Made by a program: the position numbers and the translations under genes
Shown: piece after piece, positions 1 to 13,512 of the stretch
How the letters are laid out: each line of letters begins with the position of its first letter
Numbering within the stretch: the stretch's first letter is position 1
The notes under the pieces: generated by a model
Database searches by the model: none
Told to the model about the DNA's origin: nothing
The model's input: the letters and a program-made list of their open reading frames with translations, nothing else
Assembly: GCF_013386765.1 (NCBI RefSeq)
Contig: NZ_JACARE010000003.1
Location: 250,855 to 314,854 of the forward strand
Direction of reading: 5' to 3'
From: Pseudomonas yamanorum
GTDB taxonomy: Bacteria; Pseudomonadota; Gammaproteobacteria; Pseudomonadales; Pseudomonadaceae
DNA length: 64,000 bases

Positions 1-1585
1 CCTGATCAAAGCGCAGGTGCAGTTCGATCCGGTCATCCGGACGCACCAGTTGCTGGAACTTGAGCACTTCCATCCCGGCGAATTGGCCCGGCAGCTTGAG
101 CAGTTGCTGGCCCAGGCTCAGCGCCCAATCCACTTGCACCACACCCGGCAGCACCGGGGTTTGCGGGAAGTGGCCGCTGAAGTAGGCGAGGTCCGGCGGG
201 ATCGCCAGTTGCAGGGTCCATTCACCGTTGGCTTCGACTTGCTCCAGCACTTCCGGCGCTTTCGGGCGGGGTGCCAGCAGCAGGGCTTCGACCTCGGCCT
301 GGGGCAGCTTGCCTTGGCTGTTCAACGGCAATTGGCGCAACAGGCGCCAGCGGCGGGGCAGGGCCAGGGCTTCGCAGTGTTGGCTCAAGTGCTGGCGCAG
401 GGCTTGGGTGACGGTGCGCCGGCCCTGGTTGCGCAGGGCATGCAAACCGTCGCTGCTGAGCACCACGAGGGCACCGAGGGACGCGCGGTTTTCCTGCACC
501 ACGCCAAGGCGGGTTTCGGCGACCCAGGCGTGGTCTGCCAGCGCTTGTTCGAGCATTGGCAGGGAGATGCGTTTTTCTTCCAGCTTGACGATGCGGTCCA
601 GGCGGCCCAGCAATTCGAAGCGGCCGTCGGCGTGGATGTTCGCGGCGTCGGCGGTGTGTTCGATATGCCCGGCAGGCAGGTACGGCGAGGCAATGCGCAA
701 GGCGCCGTCGGCGTCCTGGCTCAGGTGCACATCGGCAAACGGCTGCCACGGTTGTTCGCCCTGGCGCCAGGCGATGCCGCCGGTTTCCGAGCTGCCGAGG
801 ATTTCCGTCGGCCATTGCTGCAAGCGTTGATGCAGGCTGGTGGCGGCTTCAAGGGGCAGCGCGCCGCCGGAGGAGAACACCCGTTTGACCGGTATAAGCG
901 CCGGCCAGTCGAGGTTGTCGCCCATGCGCTTGAGCAGCGCCGGGCTGGCAACCCAGGCGAACTGCGCATGCTCGCGGCTGGCGCGCTGCAGGTCCTCGGG
1001 GAATGCCAGTTGGCGGCGCACAAAGGTGCGCCCGGCACACAACGGCCACAGCACCCGGAACAGCAAGCCATAGATATGTTGGGTGGCGACGCTGCCGATG
1101 ATGCAGGCCTCGCCCAGGTCGGCGCCCCACAGGGTTTCCAGGGCCTGGACCTCATTGGCGATCTGGCGCAGGGTTTTGTCGATGCGCTTGGGTTCGCCGC
1201 TGGAGCCGGAGGTGCACAGGCTCAGGCAGGTGGCGTCGAGGTCCAGGGCAGCGGCGCTCAATGGCGCTTGATAGAGCGCGTCCAGGTCGCCGGCCTCGGT
1301 CAGCCAGGCGTCGACGGCGTCGTCCCAGCGCTGGCGGGTCTGGGGTTGCAGGTCGGCGGGCAACAACACGCTGACTCCGGCGCGCCACGCACCCAGCAGG
1401 GCGATCGCCAGCAAGCCGGCATCTTCCAGGTGCACGGCCAGGCGCTGGATGCCCCGGGCTTGCAAGCCGGCGGCCAGGCTCAGGCACTTCTCCCACAGTT
1501 GTGGGTGATCCAGGGCAGGTTCGGTGGTGACCCAACGCTGACCTACAGGCTCAAGCAGCAAGTGCTCAAGATTCAACCAATTCAT
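1..1585 (-). CDS. AMP-dependent acyl/aryl-ACP ligase fused to hotdog dehydratase (3' end outside window)
   Basis: The frame is open from the ATG at 1585 to the window edge, giving 528 residues with no stop. The first ~415 residues are an ANL-family adenylating domain. The P-loop-like motif TSGSSGEPK lies near residues 124-132, the hinge region reads [13 protein letters not shown], and the terminal lysine motif is [11 protein letters not shown]. After a short linker the frame continues into a FabZ/ApeI-like hotdog fold with [14 protein letters not shown], whose His would be catalytic. The protein would activate a (hydroxy)aryl or fatty acid, load it on an ACP, and supply a dehydratase. The start overlaps the upstream stop (ATGA), so it is translationally coupled. 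Context is an aryl-polyene-like cluster; substrate is inferred, not seen. Confidence 0.85.
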   Translation of the reverse strand, partial: MNWLNLEHLLLEPVGQRWVTTEPALDHPQLWEKCLSLAAGLQARGIQRLAVHLEDAGLLAIALLGAWRAGVSVLLPADLQPQTRQRWDDAVDAWLTEAGDLDALYQAPLSAAALDLDATCLSLCTSGSSGEPKRIDKTLRQIANEVQALETLWGADLGEACIIGSVATQHIYGLLFRVLWPLCAGRTFVRRQLAFPEDLQRASREHAQFAWVASPALLKRMGDNLDWPALIPVKRVFSSGGALPLEAATSLHQRLQQWPTEILGSSETGGIAWRQGEQPWQPFADVHLSQDADGALRIASPYLPAGHIEHTADAANIHADGRFELLGRLDRIVKLEEKRISLPMLEQALADHAWVAETRLGVVQENRASLGALVVLSSDGLHALRNQGRRTVTQALRQHLSQHCEALALPRRWRLLRQLPLNSQGKLPQAEVEALLLAPRPKAPEVLEQVEANGEWTLQLAIPPDLAYFSGHFPQTPVLPGVVQVDWALSLGQQLLKLPGQFAGMEVLKFQQLVRPDDRIELHLRFDQ

Positions 1586-2127
1586 ACGCGGCCTCGAACC
1601 CTTTGTCGTACCAGCCATTCCACGGCAAACAACAGCCCCATCAGCCCGTAGGCGATCATGCCGTTGTACAACGTCCACCAGCTCAGCGGCGCCCACAAGG
1701 TGAGGGCGGCGGCGAGCAGGCCGTTACACAGAAAAAACACACTCCACACCACGGTGACCTGGCGCGTGTACACCACCGCTTTCTCGGGCAATTGCGGCTC
1801 GGTCATGCGGGCCAGGCGCTCGACCATCGGCGGCCCGTATTTCAGGCTCAGGCCGAACAGCGCCAACATGAACGCGCTGACCAGGCTCGGGTACCAGCGC
1901 AGCATCTGCGGGTTGTCGAACCAGGCGAGCATCAGGCAAAAGACGATGATCGCTGCGGCCATCCAGCGACTGCCCGGGCGCCTGGCGCCGGTCAGGGCGC
2001 GCAACAGCCACAGGCTGCCCAGCAGCAGGCCGAATTGCCACGGTGCAAAATGCTCCGTGCCGTAATACACCGCAAAAGGGTACAGCAGCCCCGCCAGCAA
2101 CAGGCCAAGGCCGATCAGCCGGCTCAT
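1582..2127 (-). CDS. COG4648-type integral membrane protein of the polyene/fatty acid cluster
   Basis: A 181-residue, strongly hydrophobic protein with about five or six predicted membrane segments, including a hydrophobic N-terminus (ligLLLAGLLYPFAVYYG) and a final hairpin (WWTLYNGMIAYGLMGLLFAVEWL). It resembles the COG4648 family, which co-occurs with acyl carrier proteins and acyl ligases in aryl-polyene-type clusters; no biochemical role is established to my knowledge. Start and stop both overlap neighbours by 4 bases (ATGA), indicating one polycistronic message with the ACP before it and the ligase after it. Confidence 0.75.
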   Translation of the reverse strand: MSRLIGLGLLLAGLLYPFAVYYGTEHFAPWQFGLLLGSLWLLRALTGARRPGSRWMAAAIIVFCLMLAWFDNPQMLRWYPSLVSAFMLALFGLSLKYGPPMVERLARMTEPQLPEKAVVYTRQVTVVWSVFFLCNGLLAAALTLWAPLSWWTLYNGMIAYGLMGLLFAVEWLVRQRVRGRV

Positions 2128-2378
2128 GCGGCCGGTTGAACCAGACGGTAGACCGCCTCGACCACGTCGTTGACCGTACGCACGGCCTTGAACTCTTCGG
2201 CGGCGATTTTCTTGCCGGTCTGGCGCTTGATGTGGTCGATCAGGTCCACTGCGTCAATGCTGTCGATTTCCAGGTCCTGGTACAGGTTGGCGTCGAGCGT
2301 GACGCGTTCAGGTTCCAGTTCAAACAGTTCCACCAGGGCGTCGCGCAAGGTGTTGAAAATATCGTCACGAGTTTGCAT
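2124..2378 (-). CDS. Acyl carrier protein (second ACP of the cluster)
   Basis: 84 residues with the ACP helix-II motif DSIDAVDLIDHIK, whose Ser is the 4'-phosphopantetheine attachment site. It is acidic and of normal ACP length. It carries the growing acyl/polyene chain between ligase, ketosynthase and dehydratase. It starts 9 bases after the first ACP's stop and overlaps the membrane protein start by ATGA. Two adjacent ACPs are typical of aryl-polyene clusters (ApeE/ApeF in E. coli); which one corresponds to which cannot be decided from sequence alone. Confidence 0.85.
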   Translation of the reverse strand: MQTRDDIFNTLRDALVELFELEPERVTLDANLYQDLEIDSIDAVDLIDHIKRQTGKKIAAEEFKAVRTVNDVVEAVYRLVQPAA

Positions 2379-2387
2379 GGTACGGTC

Positions 2388-2657
2388 TCAAGCTGCCTGT
2401 CGGGCCGTGACGAACGCCGCGAGGCTGGCCACGTTGGTGAAGTGATTGCGGGTGTCCTTGGCGTCGGCATCGATCTTGATGCCGTACTTTTTCTGGATTG
2501 CCAGGCCCAATTCCAGGGCGTCGACTGAATCCAGGCCAAGGCCTTCGCCGAACAGGGTTTGCTCGTTGCCGATGTCGCTCTCGCTGATGTCTTCCAGGCC
2601 CAGGGCCTCGATGATCAGCGTTTTTATGTCGTGCTCAAGGCGGTGTTGGTCGCTCAT
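2388..2657 (-). CDS. Acyl carrier protein (first ACP of the cluster)
   Basis: 89 residues starting MSDQHRLEHDIKTLIIEALG, with the phosphopantetheine motif GLDSVDALELGLAI. The ATG at 2657 is chosen over the longer frame to 2741 because the extension lies inside the acyltransferase gene and has no ACP similarity. The start overlaps the acyltransferase 3' end by 23 bases, so translation is probably coupled. It would work with the neighbouring ligase and ketosynthase-like protein. Confidence 0.85.
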   Translation of the reverse strand: MSDQHRLEHDIKTLIIEALGLEDISESDIGNEQTLFGEGLGLDSVDALELGLAIQKKYGIKIDADAKDTRNHFTNVASLAAFVTARQAA

Positions 2658-3447
2658 CTTCGGCGAGCTCCTTAATAAAATACTGGTGCAGGTAATCGTT
2701 GAGCTTGCGTGATGCCTGGGGCGCAGGGCCCTGTGCGGCAAACGCCTGTGGTTCTATATCGGCACCCACGCGCAAACTGAAGTGAAAACGGCGATTGGGG
2801 ATGCGATACCAGGGTTCGGCCTTGGTCAGGGTGGTGGGGCTGACCCTGATCACCACCGGAGTAATGATGCTCGCACCTCGCAAGGCAATGGCGGCGGCGC
2901 CGCGATGAAAGGTCGGTGCCTGGCCCGGCGAAGTGCGGGTGCCCTCCGGGAAAATGATCAGGGTCTGGCCGTCCCGCAGGGCGTCGGCGGCCGCGTCGAG
3001 CATGTCGGCGCTGCCGTCGTTGCTGATGTAGCCGGCGTCGCGCACCGGCCCACGGGTGAACGGGTTCTGCCACAGGCTCTGTTTGACCACGCAGTTGGTC
3101 TGGCGCATCAGGGCGATCAGGAACACCACGTCCACCAGCGACGGGTGGTTGGCGATGATCATCTGGCCGGGACGGCCGAGCTTTTCGGCGCCTTCGACGC
3201 TGTAGGTCAGAATGCCCAGGCGCGTCATCATGCGGATAAACAGCCAGAACAGACAACTGATGGTGTGGCGGGCGCGCCGCTGATGCCGTTTGGCATCTCC
3301 CGGCAGGCAACTGAGCAGCGGAAACACCAGCACGCGCAAGCACAGGCCGCCGATGCCAAACAGGGCGAAGGCGGCAGCGGTGGCGAACAGGCGCCAGTAG
3401 TAGGCCTGCCGAGGCTTTTCGGTCAGGGCTTGCGTTGCCAGTTCCAT
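2635..3447 (-). CDS. Lysophospholipid acyltransferase (PlsC-like) family protein
   Basis: About 270 residues. The acyltransferase signature NHPSLVDVV (HX4D catalytic pair) lies around residue 98, followed by FPEGTRTSPG, the substrate-binding block of the PlsC/LPLAT superfamily. An N-terminal hydrophobic stretch (ATAAAFALFGIGGLCLRVLVF) anchors it in the inner membrane. In aryl-polyene clusters a LPLAT-type enzyme is thought to attach the polyene acyl chain to a lipid or glycan. The ATG at 3447 is preferred over upstream ATGs, which lie in the preceding gene; the two genes overlap by 25 bases. The C-terminus overlaps the first ACP. Confidence 0.85.
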   Translation of the reverse strand: MELATQALTEKPRQAYYWRLFATAAAFALFGIGGLCLRVLVFPLLSCLPGDAKRHQRRARHTISCLFWLFIRMMTRLGILTYSVEGAEKLGRPGQMIIANHPSLVDVVFLIALMRQTNCVVKQSLWQNPFTRGPVRDAGYISNDGSADMLDAAADALRDGQTLIIFPEGTRTSPGQAPTFHRGAAAIALRGASIITPVVIRVSPTTLTKAEPWYRIPNRRFHFSLRVGADIEPQAFAAQGPAPQASRKLNDYLHQYFIKELAEDERPTPP

Positions 3448-4145
3448 ACTCGGTTCTTCCAGGCATGTTGGCAGGCGCCCTGTTCGTTCAGCAGGGTGCG
3501 CAGCAGGTTCAGGGCGTGGGGCCACTGGGCTTTGGTGGTGGGTTGGACAGCGGCCGTATTCAGTTCCAGCTGCCACTCGTCGCCCGGCGTCAGCAACAGG
3601 CCGAGGGCGTAAGGGAAGGGCACGTCGTCGATCCAGCGGGCGTAGGTTTCGGGCGGCTGCTCCTCGGTAATGATCAGCAACACAGCCGGTGCGCCTTCAT
3701 TGAGTAGGGCGGCAGCTTCGAGCATGCCGTGCTCCAGGCCATCACCGGCGGCGGCGAGGGCGGTCATTTCGCTGGTTTCATTGCGCAGGATCGACCACAG
3801 GCCAATCACCGCGTTGTGCACCGACAGGCTGAACTGGGTCGGCGACAGCGGCTCGTCGTTGGCTAGGTCGCTGAGAATATCGAGGGTGCGCGGGGTTTCG
3901 CCGTGACGGGAAACGAACACCAATGGCAGCTGTTGCAGGCCTTCGGCCAGTGGCCAGCCCACGCTGAAGGCCATGCGCGCCAGGCGGCTCAGGCGCCGGC
4001 GCTGCATGGCCGGCAGGAACGACACATCGGGGGCAGCGTCGCTGCTGGCGAGCAACGTCGGCTGCCGGCACCAGGCGCGCCAGTCGTCCGCGCTTTCGAG
4101 CCCTGGGGCCCAGGCGCGCCATTGGGCGATGTTGAAATTGATCAC
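3423..4145 (-). CDS. Beta-ketoacyl synthase-like (Ketoacyl-synt_2) protein, first gene of the operon
   Basis: 240 residues resembling the Ketoacyl-synt_2 domain: an N-terminal FNIAQWRAWAPGLES block, then LPLVFVSRHGETPRT and the SVHNAVIGLWSI segment typical of this half-length ketosynthase fold. There is no Cys-His-His triad, so it is probably a chain-length-factor-like or accessory partner and not an active condensing enzyme. The likely start is GTG at 4145, with no good ribosome-binding site, so the exact start is uncertain. It heads the minus-strand operon; its promoter must lie in 4146-4492. Confidence 0.75.
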   Translation of the reverse strand: MINFNIAQWRAWAPGLESADDWRAWCRQPTLLASSDAAPDVSFLPAMQRRRLSRLARMAFSVGWPLAEGLQQLPLVFVSRHGETPRTLDILSDLANDEPLSPTQFSLSVHNAVIGLWSILRNETSEMTALAAAGDGLEHGMLEAAALLNEGAPAVLLIITEEQPPETYARWIDDVPFPYALGLLLTPGDEWQLELNTAAVQPTTKAQWPHALNLLRTLLNEQGACQHAWKNRVWNWQRKP

Positions 4146-4492
4146 TGAGAAGTTATCCCGCCCCTGCGGGCATCCTTGTGCGGCTGTTGGCCCCGGATAC
4201 GGGGACAGGGAGCAATGGCCGAGTGGGGCGCATTATCCCGGTGCCGTGGGGTTCTAGCAAACTTTGGTAAAGAATTGTTCACGAGTGATTACAAATTGGT
4301 TGTAAAGAATTACAGATTGTCCGTCATGCAGGTGGGGCAGCAGGTGTCAGGCAATTCCTGCTTTGTCGGACGGACGGGAAATTGTTGTGCGAGATAGAGC
4401 CTCTGATGCTGTAGTACAGGAACAAACGAGGTAGCTAACCAGCGCTTTTGCCCTCTACACTCGGTCATTCATTGATACACGGAGGTTTTTCC
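4146..4492. promoter_or_regulatory. Divergent control region between polyene cluster and parA-like gene
   Basis: There is no convincing gene in these 347 bases. The AT-rich centre (4265-4320) contrasts with the GC-rich flanks and holds a perfect inverted repeat, TTACAA-N5-TTGTAA at 4289-4305, a good dimeric operator candidate. A strong Shine-Dalgarno (GGAGG, 4481-4485) precedes the parA-like ATG with 7 bases spacing. I could not place -35/-10 boxes with confidence. Confidence 0.5.
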
Positions 4493-5263
4493 ATGCGGCG
4501 CGTGGTGTTCAACCAAAAAGGCGGAGTTGGCAAGTCCAGCATCGCCTGCAACCTGGCGGCGGTCAGCGCCAGCGAAGGCTATCGAACCCTGTTGGTGGAC
4601 CTCGATGCCCAAGCCAACTCAACCCAGTACCTCACCGGCCTGACCGGCGATGATATCCCTATGGGCATCGCCGATTTCTTCAAGCAAACCCTGTCTTCAG
4701 GGCCGTTTTCGAAGAAAAACCAGGTGGATATCTACGAAACCCCGTTCGACAACCTGCACGTCATCACCGCCACGGCGGAACTGGCGGACCTGCAGCCCAA
4801 GCTCGAGGCCAAGCACAAGATCAACAAGCTGCGAAAGCTGCTGGATGAATTGAGCGAGGACTACGACCGGATTTACCTGGATACGCCGCCGGCGTTGAAT
4901 TTTTATGCGGTTTCGGCGCTGATTGCCGCTGATCGCGTGTTGATCCCGTTCGATTGCGACAGCTTCTCCCGCCAGGCGCTGTATGGCCTGCTGGCAGAGA
5001 TTGAAGAATTGAAGGAAGACCACAACGAAGGGCTGGAAGTGGAAGGGATTGTGGTCAACCAGTTCCAGGCCCGGGCGAGCCTGCCGCAGCAGATGCTGGA
5101 TGAATTGATTGCCGAAGGCTTGCCGGTGTTGCCGGTGTACCTGACCAGCTCGGTGCGCATGCGTGAATCGCACCAGGCCAACATGCCGCTGATCCACCTG
5201 GACCCACGGCACAAGCTGACACAGCAGTTTGTGGAGTTGCATAACCTGCTGGAAAACGCGTGA
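4493..5263 (+). CDS. ParA/MinD-family ATPase (orphan, no ParB neighbour)
   Basis: 256 residues. It begins [20 protein letters not shown], the deviant Walker A motif KGGVGKSS with the signature Lys9, followed by the A' motif [10 protein letters not shown] around residues 35-44 and [11 protein letters not shown] as Walker B region. It is a chromosomal ParA-like P-loop ATPase of the soluble type, without an N-terminal HTH. No parB or parS-like partner is adjacent, so it probably positions a protein cargo and is not a DNA segregation system; the cargo is unknown. The ATG at 4493 has a GGAGG site 7 bases upstream. A REP-type repeat follows the stop and may end the transcript. Confidence 0.85.
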   Translation: MRRVVFNQKGGVGKSSIACNLAAVSASEGYRTLLVDLDAQANSTQYLTGLTGDDIPMGIADFFKQTLSSGPFSKKNQVDIYETPFDNLHVITATAELADLQPKLEAKHKINKLRKLLDELSEDYDRIYLDTPPALNFYAVSALIAADRVLIPFDCDSFSRQALYGLLAEIEELKEDHNEGLEVEGIVVNQFQARASLPQQMLDELIAEGLPVLPVYLTSSVRMRESHQANMPLIHLDPRHKLTQQFVELHNLLENA

Positions 5264-5285
5264 TTTAGCAGGCAACACAAAACCC

Positions 5286-5390
5286 GTGTGGGAGCCTGCT
5301 TGTGTGGGAGCCGGGCTTGCCCGCGATGCAGTCAACTCGGTTTGTCAGTTACACCGAGGTGATGCTATCGCAGGCAAGCCAGCTCCCACA
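5286..5390. repeat. REP/REPIN-type inverted repeat (copy 1)
   Basis: Two GTGGGAGC-type arms in opposite orientation (5303-5333 and 5363-5390) flank a spacer containing TTACACCGAGG. A partial extra arm lies at 5286-5301. The same arms recur at 13513, 17963, 30954 and 63862. It lies just after the ParA-like gene stop, in the usual intergenic position of Pseudomonas REP elements. Confidence 0.85.
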
Positions 5391-5490
5391 TTGGGTCTTT
5401 GTTCCTACAGGAAAATCGTCGTCTTGCGCCGTTGCCTACAGTTACGCCAGAATCCGCCGGCTTGTGCGTCTGGATGGGCGTCTCTAAGGT

Positions 5491-5718
5491 TGCCCGGTCG
5501 CTGAATTCTCAGTGATCGGGTTTAGTAGCCCGAGTGTTTGTCGTTAAGTGCATGAGCTACATCTTTCAGACGTTTAGTCTGTGCTTGATGGTGGCTGTGC
5601 GTAGGGCGTCTTCGGGCGCGCCGGCTTCGACATTTCCCGGTCTACTAACCTGCGTACAGCTGCCACCCTAATTCGTTTAGTAGCGATCAGATGGCGGCTC
5701 CAATCAGGAATGTCGACC
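5491..5718 (+). promoter_or_regulatory. Hairpin-rich leader upstream of DUF6124-like gene
   Basis: No gene. Three short stem-loops occur in a row: CGCTGA-ATTC-TCAGTG (5499-5514), TCGGG-N8-CCCGA (5516-5533) and CAGAC-GTTTA-GTCTG (5567-5581). The word GTTTAGTAG occurs at 5520-5528 and 5675-5683, a related GTTTAGTCT at 5572-5580, and an inverted form CTACTAA at 5643-5649. This suggests a structured 5' UTR or repeated protein-binding sites controlling the small gene at 5719. Interpretation is inference; the remaining stretch 5391-5490 shows nothing I can name. Confidence 0.4.
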
Positions 5719-5967
5719 ATGTTTAAAGCTACTCCAAATCCCCCGTCGTACCTTTTTACAGTCAGCCCCGGCCAAACCACCGAAACCCTGATCCTCAACA
5801 CCTACGAAACCTTCTCCTCAGTCACCACCCTCTTGCTCGACCTTTCCGACGATCTCACCGGCAAGCAGCGCGATGTCGCGTTGGCCATTCATCAATTGAG
5901 CGAATTGGGCGTATTGCTGATGGGGCAAGTGATGGACCGGGGCGTCCCGCTACCTCAAACGCCCTGA
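5719..5967 (+). CDS. DUF6124-like small protein, apparently internally shortened
   Basis: 82 residues: MFKATPNPP, then a C-terminal block ending in a helix-rich tail (DVALAIHQLSELGVLLMGQVMD). From memory, the Pseudomonas DUF6124 (formerly DUF3077-like) family starts with the same MFK-TPNPP tag, then has a variable linker before a domain of this kind. Here the tag joins the domain almost directly, so the protein is about a third shorter than usual. The ATG at 5719 is chosen over 5710 because it gives the family N-terminus and proper spacing to AGGA. Function unknown. The 3' end overlaps trxC by 13 bases, tail to tail. Confidence 0.6.
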   Translation: MFKATPNPPSYLFTVSPGQTTETLILNTYETFSSVTTLLLDLSDDLTGKQRDVALAIHQLSELGVLLMGQVMDRGVPLPQTP

Positions 5968-6389
5968 CTGCGCAGCCAGCTCATCAACTGCGGCAACGGA
6001 AACGCCCCGCTCTGACGCGCCACTTCCCGGCCATTCTTGAACAGGATCAGGCTGGGAATCGAGCGAATGCCCAACTGAGCGGATAACTGCTGATTGGCCT
6101 CGCTATCGAGCTTGGCCAACCGGCATTTCCCGGCCAACTGCCCGGCGGCCTGCTCAAACACCGGCGCAAACGACTTGCACGGCCCGCACCATTCGGCCCA
6201 CACATCCACCAGCAACGGCAGGTCGCCCTTGATCTGGCTGGCGTAGTCGCTCTGTTTCAGCTCAAAGGGTTTGCTCAGCAGCACTGGCTGCTTGCAGCGC
6301 CCGCATTTAGGCGCATCGCCCAGGCGTTCGTTGGGGATGCGGTTAAGACCGTTGCAGTGGGGGCAGGGGATGACGAGAGAGTCGGACAT
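5955..6389 (-). CDS. trxC: Thioredoxin TrxC (thioredoxin 2)
   Basis: 144 residues. The N-terminal zinc module has four cysteines (C9, C12 in CPHCNG; C29, C32 in CGRCKQ), followed by a thioredoxin fold with active site WCGPC (residues 67-71) and the cis-proline segment IRSIPSLILFKNG. The extra zinc domain is what separates TrxC from TrxA. It is a cytoplasmic disulfide reductase, usually part of the oxidative stress response. The ATG at 6389 gives the family N-terminus MSDSLVIPCPHCNG; the longer frame to 6413 lacks support. Confidence 0.95.
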   Translation of the reverse strand: MSDSLVIPCPHCNGLNRIPNERLGDAPKCGRCKQPVLLSKPFELKQSDYASQIKGDLPLLVDVWAEWCGPCKSFAPVFEQAAGQLAGKCRLAKLDSEANQQLSAQLGIRSIPSLILFKNGREVARQSGAFPLPQLMSWLRSQGV

Positions 6390-6473
6390 GGTGGGCTCCG
6401 TGAAAGTGGCCAATGGATTCTATTTGGAGCCGGCGGCGTGGTTTATCAAGCAATAACTGAAAGAGGATTAAAT

Positions 6474-6707
6474 ATGAGCGAAGTTGTCAGACAAGCGATT
6501 GAGCATTGGCCATACGTCTCACCACTCTTGCGTAAACCCCAAACCGAGGTCGACTACGACGCCTTGGTTCTGGCGCTCGATGAATTGCTCGATGTTGTTG
6601 GAGAAGACGAGGCTCATCCGTTAATGAGCCTGCTCAACATCATTGCTGAGTGGATTGAAGCCTATGACCTTGGGCGCTGGCCAAGGCCCGGCAGTATCGT
6701 GCAATAG
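6474..6707 (+). CDS. HigA-like (COG5499-type) protein lacking its C-terminal HTH
   Basis: 77 residues beginning MSEVVRQAIEHWPYVSPLLR and containing DYDALVLALDELLDVVGEDEAHPL. This matches the N-terminal half of COG5499 antitoxin-type regulators, which normally run to about 130 residues with a helix-turn-helix after the segment corresponding to EWIEAYD. Here the frame ends in GRWPRPGSIVQ, before any HTH, and the selO stop follows four bases later. There is a good ribosome-binding site (AGAGGA, 6462-6467) before the ATG at 6474, so it may still be translated. No toxin gene is adjacent. It is either a truncated relic or a domain-only protein. Confidence 0.65.
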   Translation: MSEVVRQAIEHWPYVSPLLRKPQTEVDYDALVLALDELLDVVGEDEAHPLMSLLNIIAEWIEAYDLGRWPRPGSIVQ

Positions 6708-6710
6708 ATT

Positions 6711-11575
<4,865 letters not shown>

Positions 11576-11645
11576 AGAGACCGGTCAAGCAAGGTGATAA
11601 ATAGGGGGCGTCCTGACATCGACTGGCGCGCCGTCGCCCCGCAGT

Positions 11646-13388
11646 TTAGAGGAAGAGTCCGGGACCCGGGCGACTTCCTTCGGGGAATCTGACGCCGACT
11701 TTGCCGATCTTGTTCCCGTCCATGACCGCGACGGTCCAGATGGTGTTGTTCCATTCCACCTGGTCGCCGACCACGGGCGCACCGCCGACTTTCTGGGTGA
11801 TGAAGCGGCTCAGCGGCATGTCGGGGTCGATGCCCTCGAGCTTGAGCCCGTACAGCGCCGAAACCGCGCCCAGCTGGGCGTCGCCTTCCAGTACGAAGTC
11901 GCCGAAGAAGCGCAGGTCGAGGCCCCGTTGCGGTGCCTGGCTGAACAGTTTGCCGAGGGCCGGCAGGTTGTGTTCATGGCCGATCACGCACAGCAGATCG
12001 TCGACTTCCAGCACCGTACTGCCCGACGGATGGAGCAATTGCTGGCCACGAAACAGCGCAGCGATCCGCGTGCCTTCGGGCATTTTCAGTTCGCGAAGGG
12101 CCGCACCGATGCACCATTTTTCGGCACCCAGGCGATAGACGAACAGCTCCCACTCGCTGGTGACGTGCACTTCCAGGGCCGCCCGGGAAATCGGCGCAGG
12201 CTCGGGCGGTACCGTCACTTTCAACAATTTGGCGACCCACGGCAGGCTCGTGCCCTGTACCAGCAACGACACCAGCACGATAAAGAACGCCAGGTTGAAG
12301 TACAGCTGGGCGTGGGGCAGGCCGGCCATCAGCGGGAACACCGCCAGGATGATCGGTACCGCGCCGCGCAGGCCGACCCAGGCGATAAAGGCTTTCTCTC
12401 GACCATGGAAGGCCTTGAACGGCAGCAGGCCGACGATCACCGACAGCGGCCGTGCGAAGAGAATCATCCACAGCGCCAGGCCCAGGGCCGGCAGCGCAAT
12501 GGGCAGCAGGTCATGGGGCGTGACCAGCAGGCCCAGCACCAGGAACATGCCGATCTGTGCCAGCCAGGCCATGCCGTCGAGCATATGCAAGATGCCATGA
12601 CGGCTGCGCACCGGGCGGTTGCCGATCACCAGGCCGCACAGGTACACGGCGAGGAAGCCGCTGCCGTGCAAGGCGTTGGTCAGGGCAAACACGAACAGGC
12701 CGCCGGAAATCACCAGGATCGGGTACAGGCCGTTGGCCAGGTTGATCCGGTTGACCATTTGCAGCATCAACCAGCCACCACCCAGGCCGATGATGCCGCC
12801 GATACCGAATTCGCGGATCAGGTGCGTCAGCAGGCTCCAGTGCAGGCCGGTCTGGCCGCTGGCGAGCATGTCGATCAGGGTGACGGTGAGGAACACCGCC
12901 ATCGGGTCGTTACTGCCGGATTCGATTTCCAGGCTGGCGGTGACCCGTTCGTTCAGGCCTTTGCCGCCCAGCAGCGAGAACACGGCGGCGGCGTCCGTGG
13001 AGCCGACGATGGCGCCGATCAGCAGGCCTTGAATGATGTTGAGGTTGAACAGCCAGGCGGCTGCCATGCCGGTGAGACCGGTGGTGATCAGCACCCCGAC
13101 CGTCGCCAGGGACAACGCGGGCCAGAGCGCCACGCGGAAACTGGCTACCCGTGTTCGCAGGCCGCCATCGAGCAGGATCACGGCCAGGGCGAGGTTGCCC
13201 ACGAGGTAGGCGGTAGGGTAGTTATCGAAGATGATGCCGCCGCCGTCGACGCCGGCGATCATGCCCACGGCCAGGATGATCACCAGGATCGGGATCCCCA
13301 GGCGGGACGAAAGAGAACTCACCAGAATGCTCGCACCTACCAGCAACGCGCCGATCAAGAACAGGCTGTTGATGGTCGTCGCATTCAA
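11646..13388 (-). CDS. nhaP2: Potassium/proton antiporter NhaP2 (CvrA)
   Basis: About 580 residues. It has twelve or so membrane helices of the CPA1 family ([19 protein letters not shown]; the conserved [12 protein letters not shown] core with the ion-binding Asp; [15 protein letters not shown]). A C-terminal cytosolic part has an RCK_C/TrkA-C-like domain (around [20 protein letters not shown]) and a transporter-associated domain. It exchanges K+ for H+ at alkaline pH. The start is TTG at 13388 with GGAG 8 bases upstream (family N-terminus [13 protein letters not shown]); the longer ATG frame to 13433 has no site. Confidence 0.92.
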   Translation of the reverse strand: MNATTINSLFLIGALLVGASILVSSLSSRLGIPILVIILAVGMIAGVDGGGIIFDNYPTAYLVGNLALAVILLDGGLRTRVASFRVALWPALSLATVGVLITTGLTGMAAAWLFNLNIIQGLLIGAIVGSTDAAAVFSLLGGKGLNERVTASLEIESGSNDPMAVFLTVTLIDMLASGQTGLHWSLLTHLIREFGIGGIIGLGGGWLMLQMVNRINLANGLYPILVISGGLFVFALTNALHGSGFLAVYLCGLVIGNRPVRSRHGILHMLDGMAWLAQIGMFLVLGLLVTPHDLLPIALPALGLALWMILFARPLSVIVGLLPFKAFHGREKAFIAWVGLRGAVPIILAVFPLMAGLPHAQLYFNLAFFIVLVSLLVQGTSLPWVAKLLKVTVPPEPAPISRAALEVHVTSEWELFVYRLGAEKWCIGAALRELKMPEGTRIAALFRGQQLLHPSGSTVLEVDDLLCVIGHEHNLPALGKLFSQAPQRGLDLRFFGDFVLEGDAQLGAVSALYGLKLEGIDPDMPLSRFITQKVGGAPVVGDQVEWNNTIWTVAVMDGNKIGKVGVRFPEGSRPGPGLFL

Positions 13389-13512
13389 AGGCAGTACTCC
13401 ATGAGCAGGAAAGACGAGGCGCAAACTGACCATGCAGTCTGCGTGCCAGCGATTCTAACCTGTTGAATTGCTGTGCTGTCAAAAAAGGTGTTGGGGATGT
13501 ACGCAGGTCAAA

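Noticed and set aside
17..1651. 544-codon plus-strand frame at the left edge
   Set aside because: The minus frame reads as a clear AMP-ligase plus hotdog dehydratase across the same bases; the plus frame is its shadow.
4205..4260. tRNA-like wording (TGGCCGAGTGG) upstream of the parA-like gene
   Set aside because: No acceptor stem, anticodon arm or T-loop GTTCRANNC can be laid out around it.
4176..4397. 73-codon plus-strand ORF in the polyene/parA gap
   Set aside because: No ribosome-binding site, no hydrophobic or coiled pattern, spans the AT-rich operator-like centre; probably chance.
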